DNA from: Kingdonia uniflora
Lineage: Eukaryota > Streptophyta > Magnoliopsida > Ranunculales > Circaeasteraceae
Reading direction: 5' to 3'
Length of the DNA: 64,000 nt
NCBI GenBank assembly: GCA_014058105.1
Contig: JACGCM010001272.1
Span: forward strand, 434,001-498,000
Below, piece after piece: positions 32,482 through 44,159 of the stretch (its first letter is position 1; the number at the start of each line of letters is the position of its first letter). The translations under genes and the position numbers were made by a program. Below the pieces are notes generated by a model. That model saw only the letters and a program-made list of their open reading frames with translations. It was not told the DNA's origin and made no database searches.

Positions 32482-33536
32482 ATGGCAAACTCCAGCACCA
32501 ATAGTAATAACTCCACACCGTCGACTCCATCCTCCCAGAACCCACCTTAAACGCCATTCTCTCAACACCCATCATCACAATTTACTCCATACCTCTACCA
32601 CAACTATTCTCAATTCCAATCACATACCCAACTTCCGTTTACCATGTCCCATGGGGATACCTTCGGAGGATAGTATCAAAATCCCTTTGCACTCTCTCAA
32701 CTAAAACCTCAGGTGTTTAGCCCGTACTATCAGCCCTATCCGATCAGTCAACCTTAAGGCTTTCAACCTTTAAATTACTTTTAGAACTACATATTCAATG
32801 GTGAATCTACTGAGTTAAATATAGGTTTTGCAAATACTCCAATACCTGCTGGCGTTACGATGCCTGGGAAAGAAAAAGGAAAAAGGAGAAAGTAAAGAAC
32901 ACCCACAAAACCAAGATAAAAAGTGCAAGTGTTGGATGATTATGAGTTTTTGGACGAGATGGGTGATAATGGACTTCATTGGATGGATGCAGACTTCATG
33001 TGTCATAGAGGGTAACGGCTTTTGTCCAGACCATGAGGCACAAAGGGTTTCACTTTTTATCAAAAGGTCAACATTGCCTTTAATAGAGACCCCAAGTTCC
33101 CCGGCTGACGATCATGTAGGCTGACCAAAGCTCAGTGGTATCCCCTTAATGCACAATGTGTGAACTACAAGGAGATAGTTGCTCAAGAATAATTTATGCA
33201 TGAGAGCGAGAAAACCGAGGATGATCGGGTATGTTCTAATTTATTTGTATTTGGTAATTTCGGGAATTGTAGGAAAATGATGTACACAAGATTTATCAAA
33301 GTTTGAATGGCAGCAATGAATTCAAACATCGTCAAGCATATAAGATTTTAGCAAAAGAACCGCGATGGGCCAACCTAAAGGATGATGGCTTAAACCATAC
33401 AGGGAATCTACCCCAAAATGTGACGTCGAAAGCATCGCGCAATTCTTCTTTAGGGAACTCGATCGGATCAAACAACCTATCAGAGGATCCCGACGACCTA
33501 CCTACACCTTATTCTGCTCTCCAAAATTTTGATTAG
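32482..33536 (+). pseudogene. Harbinger ORF1 (MYB-like accessory protein), decayed
   Basis: Starts MANSSTNSNNSTPSTPSSQ with a Gln/Tyr/Pro-rich N-terminus. The middle part has KAQWYPLNAQCVNYKEIV near 33127. The C-terminal part (33303-33536) has EFKHRQAYKILAKEPRWAN, the hallmark block of these proteins. A candidate intron, 33229-33272, is only 44 bp and therefore doubtful. Several in-frame stops (about 32548, 32671, 32893) show decay. The protein normally helps the transposase bind DNA and enter the nucleus. Confidence 0.72.
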
Positions 33537-34179
33537 ATGGTTCGTTATATGAGGGTGGAGCGGGGCTCATCGGCAAAAAACTTTTTAGAAAAAATGTTGC
33601 AAGAAATAAGGGCATGGATGAAATTATTGTATTCGGCCAAAATATGGTGATAATGCTTACGGAGATGAGGTTGGAGAAGAGTTAAGTGAAGGAAGAAAAT
33701 GAAAGAAGAAGAGCAGAAGAACATCAACAATGGCCAACAAAAATAGATTTGGAAAGAGCAAGGGAAGATAGAAAAATTATGAATAAAGACCTTACGAATC
33801 TTTCTATACATCAATTGTAATACTATATGCAAAGGCACGCAAAGGTCATGAAACGTCTTAATAAGAATAGCAGACCAAGTACCGGTTCAGGTTATAAAAT
33901 ATAATTTAACAAGGTTATTGAATGTTGTTTAATTTCCAAGAATGTAGTTAACTTTCCAATATTGTATTATTTTAAAGAATGTACTTTGCTATTCAAGAAT
34001 ATAATCTTTTGAAGAATTTTTTTTTTTCGAGAATATTGCGTTAAAATAAATACAAGATTAATGCAATATAAAAAACTTGTTCAATAAGAAATCAATAATT
34101 CATAAGCTTGTATGACAATAATCATTAAATTATATATAGTTCTTTGATAATACTTGATTATAGCACTAGGGAGCAATAT

Positions 34180-35424
34180 TTCCCTTCACGACCTCCAAAT
34201 ACTCGATTAGATTATCCTTTAGATCAAAGTGTATTTCTCAACTTTAAATTTGGTTTATTTTTGCTATAAAAGCTTCTATTGTTCTGCGTTCGCGTACAAT
34301 AGGTTCCTCTTGGATATTTGAGGGATCCTCCGGATTGTAGACTGAGTATGTTGTAAATGAACCTCGTTCCTCTTCGACAATTATTTATTATATTATTACG
34401 CACGCCTTTATAACATTGTTCAAAACCTGGTGTTTCCACAATTTAACCAGAATTTTGACAATATTGAACAGTGATTATAAAATCTCAAATGTCTGCCTTA
34501 GGTATTTTTGATAACTTTCTTGTTATGGAGCAAATAATTTTTGTTTCGCTGTAATCGGATTGGAGATGGTTTGGACAAGTATTCCACATTTGGGGGGTAT
34601 ATGCCATCCGCTGGGTAATAACCCATATCATAAGTTTTTTTGGCAATTGTTTAATTACAAGGCGGAGCGATACCATTGGTGAGGTCGATAAAAATATGTG
34701 ATTGTTGTAGGAGATCGATACTATTGTTACCTCCTGGTAACCCAAAAAAAGTATGCCAAAACCAAAGGTTGTGTGAAGCTACCGCTTCAAGAATTTTAGT
34801 CACCTTGGGGCAATGACCAGTAAATTAACCGTGCCATGCTAAGGGATAATTTTTTTCATATCCAATGCATGCAATCAAGGCTTCCTAACATGTTGGGAAA
34901 ACCCTGTGACTCTCCTATCACTTTTAATCTTTTGACATCGGCCGTGCTTGGTGCTCGATGATATTCCTCTCCAAAAAAATTTATAACTGTAACACAAAAC
35001 CTTTCCATACTTAACAAGGTTGTGCTTTCTCCTATTCTCAAATACTTGTCAAAACGAACTGCCGCAACACCGTAGCTTAACATACGTAGTACCGCGATTT
35101 TCTTTTGGTTGGGTGATAACCCAATAGTTTTTGCGCAATTAGGTTTTTGGATAAAGTAATCATCATGTGCTACTACTCATCGAATATTCATAAAAATATT
35201 TGTTTACTCATACGAAACCGTCGTTGGAATTCTTCTGGGTTATATGTACAAGAAATGTTGAAGTAGTCCCACATAACACTGTAATCCCCTAATTTGTGGT
35301 ATCGTATCTTTTTCTTATCCTTACGGCCAATAATACTCCCACAGTGAGTCAAAGTTTCATCATGTACTACTAGGTTCATTGTATCTTGGTTCATAACGAC
35401 TATCGCTATAGCACAATCAAACAT
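34180..35424 (-). pseudogene. Harbinger transposase (DDE_Tnp_4 type), decayed
   Basis: Minus strand. The N-terminal region holds RYHKLGDYSVMWDYFNISCT and PEEFQRRFRMS (35424-35188). After a frame break, QKKIAVLRMLSYGVAAVRFD and GESTTLLSMERFC lead to GSLDCMHW, whose Asp (34876-34874) is the first catalytic residue. Further blocks in changing frames include a GGNNSIDLL segment near 34720, a GYYLADGIYP-like segment near 34600, and KLWKHQVLNNV/QSGGSLKYPRG near 34330-34440. The N-terminal helix-turn-helix segment and the first Asp survive; stops and frameshifts inactivate it. Confidence 0.8.
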
Positions 35425-35739
35425 AAGATCGTTAGAGGAGGACGATACTTGTGTAGGATCATCAATGGATAAAATGGAGGATTAGGAAGATATTTGAGGC
35501 CGTGAAGTTGAGAGATTGTCTATAAAGTGATGAAGGAACAAAAGAGAAGTGTAATGGGATAAAGGGAAGAAAAATTAGCCATTGTGGGAGTTTAGAAAAT
35601 TAGGAGACCACCATATTACCTAAACTCCCACAACGGCTAGTTCTTTTTTTGGTTACTTCCCAACGGCTATTTTTGGCATCCCAATGGTTATTTATATATA
35701 TATATATATATATATGTTGGTTAGAGATACTCTAACAAC

Positions 35740-36640
35740 AGTCCCTGTACTTCAACTCAACAATGATGAATTTTTCAGCTCTAACAGTAGATTTTTCAGT
35801 GGTATTTGGTTAAAATAAAGACTACACCATCGCCGCGTCCTGGCAAGAATTTGCTGATAATCCACCTCTCTAGTAACTCAGCCTCGATAAGTTATGGGAC
35901 CGAGTTCATATATGATTCAGGGAGCACATGGAACTTCGATACCCTCATGTAGATTTATACAACAGGTAGAATGTATTTATGGTTAAATATGATAAGTTTT
36001 ATGAGATACAAAAGAGTATCGATAGACAGGTTATAGATGTTCTACTAGCCTATATTTTGCGTGAAGTCAAAGACGAATGATATGAGAAATATAATTTTTC
36101 GTTCCCTTTCGAGACTCCATACACTATTTTTATAAGAACTACATCCCGCCTGATCCTCCTGCAAATTATTGGCTAGAAAACTATGGACGGGATCCGCTCC
36201 CTTTTTGGTCCGAGATTAATCCCTACATCAGTCGTGATTATCAAATGAATTAGACGCACATGAAGACTTCTAATTATATTTGTCTTTAGTTTAATTTCGT
36301 GTGTAAAACTACAATTTTAAGAATTGTCATTGCATTTCCATTTAAATTTAAGTTAGAGCCAAAATTGATCGATACAAGTACTTATATAGAGAAACAAAAG
36401 TCGTACAGTACAACGTCTTCAAATAGTTTAACGCAAAGTCCCATAATAAAAATATATGTCTACAATAATACTCATCTCATAACTATATCTACTGAGACGG
36501 ATCAATATCATATCCAGTACGCCGTATCCTGCTGATACTATCAGCTCTCCTGGTTCAAATACCAGTTCCACAGATCCTCTGCCAAGTCCTAGAGCAATTG
36601 CCATCTGGTAACGACACCATCTGTAAAGTTGATGTCATCC
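35740..36640 (+). other. Unidentified ORF remnant between Harbinger and PMD-2
   Basis: A decayed plus frame at about 35880-36250 contains LDKLWDRVHI, FREHMELRYPHVDLYN and PPANYWLENYGRDPLPFWSE, which look protein-like (biased toward Tyr, Trp, Arg, Asp). Stops and one frame change interrupt it. I do not recognise the family. It may belong to the same transposon as PMD-2. 36280-36640 shows nothing else. Confidence 0.3.
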
Positions 36641-37905
36641 TCAGCTGTAAGTTCTGAAAGGGACAAAAAAAAATTATTTAGATTTTGACAGAATAAATAT
36701 GACCTTAAAAAGTAAAAAATAAATAAATAAATTTCTTACATGCGGATATAGATTCTCGTTGATATTGTCATAACCCCTCATCAGTTCAGCAACCTGATCA
36801 GTGAACGATGTGATCATCTGCTTATCCTGACAGACTTTGTAAGGGTGACTCGCCACATACCCAAACTCAGGTTCTACAACTCCTCTGAGTCGTAGGAAGG
36901 AGGTATAGGTGGCAGCTCCCTCAAACAGTGGATGAGGATCATCTGACACCTCCATGTCCACTCCATGTTCCTCCCTGGGTCTGGCTCAATCTCTGTACTG
37001 GGTATACTGAAGTCCTGAGACAAGCTATGTACCTCTGTTGATGCAACCACAACGGATGTAATACCAGACATGAGTGCACTGACCCTATGTTCCCCATCCT
37101 CTTAAAATCTTTCAACAGGTGGCCAACCTCATACCGTACCCCCGGTCGTGACTGCGGTATCCAAGCCATGGTAAAGAGAAGCAAGAATAGCCCCCCAGTC
37201 ATATGAGGGAGTTTCGTCTAAATTGGCCAATGCCTCTAGATATTCTAGCGGGACGGCGTCGTTAGCAGTTTGGAACCATAAATGTCCTATCATGAAAAGG
37301 ATAAATGAACGAGCCACCGTACTGTCAGTAGACCGATCATCTGTGACAGTCAAGTACTTTCTTAGATGTGCAATGTTGACATTCCCACTCTTTGTATTAT
37401 TGGATGTAATGGGGGGGGGGAGCAATTTTATCGCCTCACATATAATACTCCATCGGTCGTCATACGATAATGGTGTAAATTTTTGTCAATTGGCAATGAT
37501 GTAAGCATTGTATAATCTAATGGAGTAATTTCTATCTCCGCACAAGAAAAAAGAAAAGTGCGAGTTGTCGGCCACCAACGCTCTGTTAGCGCCTGAATTA
37601 GCCGATTATTGGAATTTCCCAATTTAATCTCCATGAACTTCCCGAATATCTTTACCACAGGATCCCTTATTGTCGGAATTTTGGAAATCTCATTCCAAAC
37701 TTGTATAAGCGTAGTGAATGTGCCGTGTAGATGCATCGAATCGCGATTTTATTCATTGTAGCATTTTGTCAAACACTTGATTAACAAATATAACAAAGTC
37801 ACCATTTAACAAAAACTTACCGTGTGATCCTGCCAGTGTGAAATATATGTGTCACGCCGTCTGGGAGAGCGGTAATAAACTGCATGTGTGGAATAGTATT
37901 TTTGA
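36640..37905 (-). pseudogene. Second plant mobile domain gene, decayed
   Basis: Minus strand. The end of a first exon lies near 37820 (donor GTAAGTTTTT), and exon 2 begins just above the ATG at 37736. Blocks GNSNNRLIQALTERWW, TRTFLFSCAEIEITPLDYTM, RSFILFMIGHLWFQTAND and SYDWGAILASLYHGLD match the 25.7 kb copy (GNSDNRLIHALVERWW, DWGTPIMAALYRGLDE) in order. A frameshift near 37430, next to a run of nine G, and others near 37130 and 36930 break it. The C-terminal part with EPEFGYVASHPYKVCQDKQM is present. Confidence 0.78.
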
Positions 37906-38418
37906 TTGGATGTGATTGGCCTTGAATTTCTTCTGATTCTTCAAATACAACTTTTTTTTTCTTCCAGACCTCGACCGAATTACGGCTTCCTATGAATTTC
38001 TTGTCACTCTAAAATTAAGGTTACAAATTAGGTGTGGGTCTCCCTCTGGCATTTGCATTTATTGGGTTTGAGGTTGGTAAATTTTTTGAAGAGTTTTGAG
38101 CACAACTACGAGGGAGCATGAAATACCACGGCGGCATTTTGTTTACCGCATGGTAATCCATTGCCCGCGCAGTGTTTTGATTATCGATTAATAAAACAAA
38201 TCCACGTCAACATAAGTGCTGGAAGAAATTAAGTGTGAGTTTTGTTTTGTTGTGTTTGACGTGTGGGCCAATAGTCAAGCCCACACTCAGCTACTGAGAT
38301 GCTCTGATCAGAGCTAGTTATGTATGACTTAATAATCCTTACTTCATTTCATAAATGGAACTTATAACATAACTATCATATCACAATTTGAATACATATC
38401 ACAATTTGATCACTCTAG
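37906..38418. other. Intergenic sequence with possible transposon end
   Basis: Near 38285-38310 the reverse strand reads GAGCATCTCAGTAGCTGAG, a GAGCATC-type end that could be the terminus of the element carrying PMD-2. No gene seen. Confidence 0.3.
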
Positions 38419-39850
38419 CTAATGTATGTCCTCTTTCCACAGGCTACTTCGAGTGTTTTGAAGTCCACTGAGAGTGTTTTCGAAAAGAGAAGCAAATACA
38501 TCCATTTGGGGTTTCTTCATAGCAATTCCAATCTCGAGACCTCCCTTATTGTGATCACCGTGTTCAGACAGAGATACCCTTCCGTAAGTGGCGCCGGTAG
38601 TCGGTAGATGACATAAGATCAACCTTTTTTGGCGTCCCCCACCCAAAATCTACTTCATAACTTCTTACCCTTGGTGACCCAGCAACTCCAAAAATCCGCT
38701 GTGATTCTATTGAAGGTAACTTAGGAAACAAGTTCTCGCAATCATCCAATACTGCTTTGCCAAATGTTTGAAGAGCCTTCCCGATCACCTCTGCTGCAAT
38801 GACTATCCCATCTTCTCCAAATAATTCATTCTTAGTTATTGTCCCAAAACAAAACATTAGACAGTTTCCAAAGTATGTTAAGGGTAAAGCAGGATCAGTA
38901 CGATCCCTACAGTCGACAGGAAAAATCAAGTGTTCCCTCCAATTGTCTAGGACATTATCGCTAATATCCAATGCTTTAGTCCAAGAGACCCATGTACAAG
39001 CAATAGTTACAACTACTGATGCTATATTAAAATAAGGTTTTTTTTTCTAATTTCTCTCGATGATCCGTCTGAAGACCCATTTCTTAAGCTTTTTTATGGT
39101 GGGAACATCCATGACGAAAGGTTCTACAAGCCTATTATATGGATATGTGGGGGTGATGGGTAGAGTGAAACATTGTGGACATATGTTCATCTTTATCAAA
39201 CCGTTTATGTGAGTCGTTGTCCTAGGATGGAAGCGCGTGACCAGCTAACACACTTGGTGTAATGTATCCACCAAAGTTACAAACCGACGCCCAAAATCAC
39301 ATGAAATGGTTAAAGACAATGCCATCAGCGGTTGTATGGCTCAATGTCACCTCAACGCAGATTCCCGAGCTTGGAAATAATGTGACTCACACGGCTAATA
39401 ATTGGTATGTTGTTGAGCCACTAGTTGATGATCGTGGTAACAAATGAGTACTCAGTAGAACAAAATCATTGGCATCTCGAGGATGGTTATCATAAAGGTG
39501 GTCAAAGCTGAAATTGGACTCTATACTAGTAAACAAAATCGAATCACCATCAACATAGATGATTTCTGGCACAGGAGATTCTGGATACCAAGTAAGGTTT
39601 CCCGCAAAAGAATATAAGTGTTGCAGGGTGAGAGAAAGTGAATGTTTCATATTGGGAAGGATTGATTGCATGAAATGAGTTTTGGGGCATTGGTGTTTGT
39701 AAAAATAGAGCCAATGAACTGGAGGGTGGAAACCAACCTCAGCTAAATCGAAATAGGTGAGACGAACGGATGTTTGAGGGACAGAACTTGAAGGTGGTGA
39801 GATTCGACATTGCTCAAGCACCTTGAATGAAAGCGGATTCCCATTAATTT
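38419..39850 (-). pseudogene. BAHD acyltransferase pseudogene
   Basis: Minus strand, about 460 codons in total, the usual BAHD size. The N-terminal blocks are VLEQCRISPPS, RLTYFDLAE and YSFAGNLTWYPES. The catalytic HTTAD (HxxxD) codons are intact at 39337-39323. Further blocks are PFVMDVPTIKKLKKWVFRR, CRDRTDPALPLTYFGNC and DFGWG at 38650-38636. The end is SLSEHGDHNKGGLEIGI. The pattern fits the malonyl/phenolic-glucoside acyltransferase subgroup. The initiator ATG is not found in frame, stops occur at 39389-39387, about 39291 and further on, and frame changes lie near 39160, 39035 and 38610. The Tat-2 LTR begins about 75 bp upstream of the first codons. Confidence 0.88.
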
Positions 39851-39895
39851 ATAACACTGAAGAGGGAAGATTTTTGGTTTACTCTTGTAGTAGCA

Positions 39896-40358
39896 CATTT
39901 CCCAGATTCGACAAGGATAAGTTAGCATAGTATAGTCGAAGACAGCCCAGCATTCGAGAAGATGCCACGTCTACAACCACAAGTCCTTAATCTACTAAAA
40001 GTAGCCGTTGTACTTGGTCAAGAAAGAGCCGTTAGAGATCCGCAAAGTTTGTTCACTACCCCCGAAATAAGAAACTATTTTTCCTTTTTGTAAACTGCAT
40101 GTATCTACTATAAATACCGGCAAAGAATAAATTATTTAGATCTGCAACTTTACTATTTATTCTTCTTTATTGTACTTATCAAAAATTGCAATAACTAGCA
40201 ACCTATTGGATTTTACATCAAAATCCTCCTCGAGGTCGTGGTTTTTCTCAGCCTTTACTGAGTTTCCACATAAAATCTTATTCGTTTGAGCCTATTATTG
40301 CATCATTCTTACTAAAATTATTGGCGAAGATTATCCTCCCGGAAAACATGCTATTACA
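39896..40358 (+). repeat. 5' LTR of Tat-2 (463 bp)
   Basis: Starts TGTAGTAG, ends CTATTACA. TATAAATA lies at 40109-40116. The U5-like part CTCGAGGTCGTGGTTTTTCTC matches the reverse complement of 55980-56020 in Tat-3. The flanking pentamer before it is ACTCT; no right-hand partner exists. Confidence 0.85.
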
Positions 40359-40360
40359 AT

Positions 40361-40378
40361 TGGCACCATCTGTGGGAA
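40361..40378 (+). other. Primer-binding site of Tat-2
   Basis: TGGCACCATCTGTGGGAA two bases after the LTR. It is a variant of the TGGCGCCGTCTGTGGGAA site common in plant Tat-type elements. Confidence 0.75.
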
Positions 40379-40421
40379 ATACCAAACTTTTCTTTACCTC
40401 CTTTGATCAAAAAACAATCCG

Positions 40422-42140
40422 ATGACAAACATGAATCTCCGAAGCCATTCCAGTACGCTGAGGAATCATGAAATCAACCCGATACCATAGATAGTTGATC
40501 TGTACAGTGTAGTGATCAAACTACAGAGACAAATGGAATCTGACCGAGTCTAGAAGCTGGAAGATAAGTGCATTCACGCCCAAGCTCTTCAAGTTGAAAG
40601 AAATGAAAGGAGAAAGGCCTTAAACCAACAGAGTCAGACACATCAGAATGAAATAGAGAATTTATGAAGAACTCAGGATTGGCTTACTGGCCGTCAAACA
40701 TCGCCTCCTCAGGCCCGAAGTGATCATCGCTTCAGGGTGACCCAAAGAAAGAACCATCAAAGAGAGGAATGAGTACGAACTTCTCGATCCAGATCCAAAA
40801 ATCCTGATAGGGTTTCTCGATACTTTAGACTTACATCCTCAACATCGACAACTCAAGGAAGTTGACACATGCGTCATCAAACTCCTCTACCACCATAAAG
40901 ATGAACTATCAGATAGCGATTGGGACCTGAGGGAAAGGGAGACTTTAATCCACAGGTTGTAGCCATACAAATTCCTATGCCACAGTTCATCACCTTGGAC
41001 GACCTAAACAATAGGATCCAAGCCATAAACTATGATATTTTGGGCCGAAGGTCTGCCCTCAATAGAATTGAAACAAACCCCATTTCTCCTCATCTCGAAG
41101 GTATGACCATACCAGATAATTTCTACATGCCATAATTTATTCAGTATGCAGTCCTCATTGACCCTCTCACCCACATCCGATACTTCAAAGCCGCAGTTGG
41201 ATTATACTCCAAACTTGATCACATGCTATGCAAATTGTTCCACATGAGCTTGAAAGAAGAACCACTCAGATGGTTCCATACTATCCCAGAAGACTCCATC
41301 ACCACATTCAGCCATTACAACGTCTCTTTGACTCAAATTATGCTCATGTTAAGGAGCGATAGATAATTGTAGATTCTTTGTTCTTCTTCGGGGAAGCCGC
41401 AAAAGAAACCTTGGCAACCTTTTATAAGCATTTCTTGCTGGAAATACGAAAAATTGGGAACTCGGATCCCAAAATTGCAGTTCTAGCATTCACCTCAGCC
41501 CTGCATATCGATTCTAAAGTTTGAGAAGAACTTACCTTGCACAAGCCCATAATGGTGACATAGATGATTATTGTTATTAATAACTCCATCGAATTAGAAT
41601 GATCAAAGAAGGATAAGATGAAGAGCTCCTCTTTCATCCACTTTCGTAAAACTAAACATTTATATCTCAACCCCAAAAGTTAACCAATACCGAAGCACCC
41701 AAGCAATACGGAAGAAACACCAACAATCCTAGAAGAAGAGACGGAAGGCTAGACAGACCCGTCCCCGTTCTACTTCCAATGACAACAACTCTCTCCACTA
41801 TCTTATCGACGATAAAGGGAGATGAGTTCTATCGGGCAGCACAAGCAATTCCTGATATCCCTAACAAACCTTTATGTCAGTATCACAACGTACATATCTA
41901 CAAAATTGACAACTGCAACTCTCTCATTTGAATTTTTTATCGCATTATATTAGCCGGAAGACTTGATAATTATGTTGTCGGCATTCAAAAGTTCCTCCAA
42001 GATGAAATAAAAAACAAAGACGTTGATCAAGAGCAAGACCAAGGGCAAGCTTACCATCTTTATATGATAAAAATTGAAAAAGGAAAGGAAAGAAAACAAG
42101 ATGACCGAGTTACATCTTGTTGCAAAATGACTTTCTAAGA
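40422..42140 (+). pseudogene. Tat-2 gag remnant
   Basis: Starts MTNMNLRSHSSTLRNHEIN. An Arg/Ser-rich stretch lies near 40770. The capsid-like core at 41090-41350 reads IPDNFYMP, FKAAVGLYSKLDHMLCKLF and KEEPLRWFHTIPEDSITTF, the usual retrotransposon gag fold. Many stops interrupt it after 40480. A possible nucleocapsid region follows to about 42140. Confidence 0.7.
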
Positions 42141-42199
42141 CAAATCAACAAAACTTCTCCCCAGCTCGAGCAAATCAAAATGTCTGTTCCATATTACCT

Positions 42200-42585
42200 T
42201 CGGGGACTGTGATACCAGCCATGTCAAGTACCCTCATGACGGCCCTCTGGTCATTATGCTCAAAATAGGACAAGACTTCCTACACACGCTTCTCGTCGAT
42301 ATAGGAAGTGCCATAAATGTTTTGTTCAGAAGGGCAATTGAAGTTATGGGACTCAAAGATTCAGTAATAGCTTCGACAACCACAATCATAGGTTTCAACG
42401 GTTTAAAAGAATTGGCAACAGGAGATATCACACTGTCAGTTCAAGCGGGGTTTGAAACCACTTTCGTTAAATTTGTGGTCATCGATGTTGAGTTTAAATA
42501 TTTAGGAATTTTGGGGCGGAGTTGGCTACATTCGATCAAAGCAGTACCTTCTAACTTTTGTCACATTAAGAGGTCTTTACTGTAA
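42200..42585 (+). pseudogene. Tat-2 protease domain
   Basis: LLVDIGSAINVLF at about 42286-42324 is the retropepsin active-site segment, with Ile in place of the usual Thr/Ser in D-T/S-G. A typical LGILGRSWLHSIKAVPS follows near 42500. The domain runs directly into the middle of RT (YCNIVMPFGLKNAG near 42580), so the N-terminal half of RT is deleted. Confidence 0.75.
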
Positions 42586-43420
42586 CATAGTAATGCCTTT
42601 TGGGTTAAAGAATGCAGGAACTACTTACTAATGACCCGTCATAAAAATGTTCCAAGATCATTTAGGCAAAATCATAGCGGTATACATTGATGATATGATA
42701 TGCAAAAGCTTGAAGCGTGAAAATTACTACAACAACCTCCAAACCATATTCGATATCCTTCGTATCTACCAGATGAATCTGACCCCTGAAAAAATGCTAA
42801 TTCGGTGTATTATATAATAAATTTCTGGGACATCTGGTTAGTAAAAGGGGAATCAAAATCGATTTGGCACAAATCAAAGCACTCATGGAAATGCCATCTC
42901 CTCAAACAAAAAAAGATATAAATAAATTTACTTGCAAGATTACTGCTCTTCACAGGTTCATTTCAAAGTCATCTGATCGATGCAATCTTCTTTACCTCCT
43001 TCTTAATGGAAATCCAACTCCACTGTCCAAAAAATAGACCAAGGAAATCGTTTGGACTCCTGATTGTGAATTAACTTTCCAAGATCTTAAACAATACTTG
43101 GGGAATCCTCCTATCATGAGTACTCCAGTTGATGGTGAAATACTGACAATGTACTTATCCATAACTAATGATTCTATTAGCTCTGTCCTTATTCGAGAAG
43201 ACGACATTGTAGAAAAACCAATCTACTTCATCAGCAAGACTCTCATGCCTGCTGAGAAAAGATATACAACAACTAAAAAACAACAATTTGCCTTGGTCTA
43301 CCGCTCTCAGAAACTTCAGCCTTATTTTCAAGCTCATCCCATCAAAATCATTACCAAATATGCTCTCAAAATTGTACTCTCTAAAAAAGAAAAATCTCGA
43401 AAAGTTCAATAATGGTCCTT
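42575..43420 (+). pseudogene. Tat-2 partial RT and RNase H
   Basis: Begins inside the RT palm at VMPFGLKNAG, with catalytic YIDD at 42683-42694. RNase H 43098-43412 contains YLSITNDSISSVLI, KPIYFISKTLMPAEKRY and QPYFQAHPIKIIT. Frame changes lie near 42640 and 42820. About 200 residues of RT are missing upstream. Confidence 0.8.
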
Positions 43421-43589
43421 ATTCCTCGGCGAATATGACATCTCTTTCAAGCCTCAGATATCAATCAAAGGGCATGCCGTAGCTAATTTCTTGGTAGATT
43501 TTCCAGTCAAAGACCCTGATTGGGAAGAACTTGAAGAAGTATTGGCTGATGACTCATTTACAGAACCAGACGCCTGGTCACGAAGCTCA

Positions 43590-44144
43590 GGATAGAGACT
43601 CTTCACGGATGGATCTGCTGGACCTCGAGGATCAAGAATCGACATCTTTTTTGTTACACCATCTAATTATCGCATCGAGAAAGCTATTAAACTCAAATTC
43701 TATGCCACCAACAATGAAATTTAGTACGAAGCTATCCTTCACGGACTGGATCTTGCTATAGCACATTGGGTGGAAAAAATAGTTGTATATGTCGACTCCT
43801 TACTCGTCGCCAATCATTACAACAAGACATTCAAGACATTTGGCAAGCTGGTTGATTATGCAGCCTTGGTTGAAGAAAAAACTAGCAAATTCAAATCAAC
43901 AACAATCTCTTACCTCCTTCAGGCCGAAAATTGCCACGCTGACGCATTAGCATACATTACTGCAATGCTCGAAGACAGTGAAAAGAGAACTTTAGATATC
44001 GAGGTTATCGAACACTCATGTCTCGATAAAAGCTATATGATGCAAATCACTCCTACCAAAGACGAAGATAAAGACGATTGGAGAAGTCCTTTTTATGCAT
44101 ACCTCAATTCCAACATCTTCCCAAGTAATAAAGAAGAAGCCTGA
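43590..44144 (+). pseudogene. Tat-2 second RNase H (aRNH) domain
   Basis: RLFTDGSAGPRGS near 43597, then a stop at about 43722, YEAILHGLDLAIAHWVEKIV, YVDSLLVANHYN and NCHADALAYI. This TDGS...E...DS...D pattern between RNase H and integrase marks Tat-lineage elements. Tat-3 carries the same domain near 63400-63800 on the minus strand. Confidence 0.85.
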
Positions 44145-44159
44145 TCATTCTTGGCCGAA

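Larger units (their letters stand above)
32105..35735. mobile_element. PIF/Harbinger DNA transposon with both genes
   Basis: ORF1 on plus (32482-33536) and transposase on minus (35424-34180) converge. Ends read AGAGTATTTCCAACAG on the left and, reversed, AGAGTATCTCTAACCA on the right, an imperfect terminal inverted repeat. A TGA/TAA trinucleotide at the borders may be a diverged TSD. An AT microsatellite lies just inside the right end (35693-35714). Borders are approximate. Confidence 0.75.

Noticed and set aside
33229..33272. Firm intron in Harbinger-2 ORF1
   Set aside because: At 44 bp it is shorter than normal plant introns. It may be a relic shortened by deletion, so it is only mentioned as a candidate.
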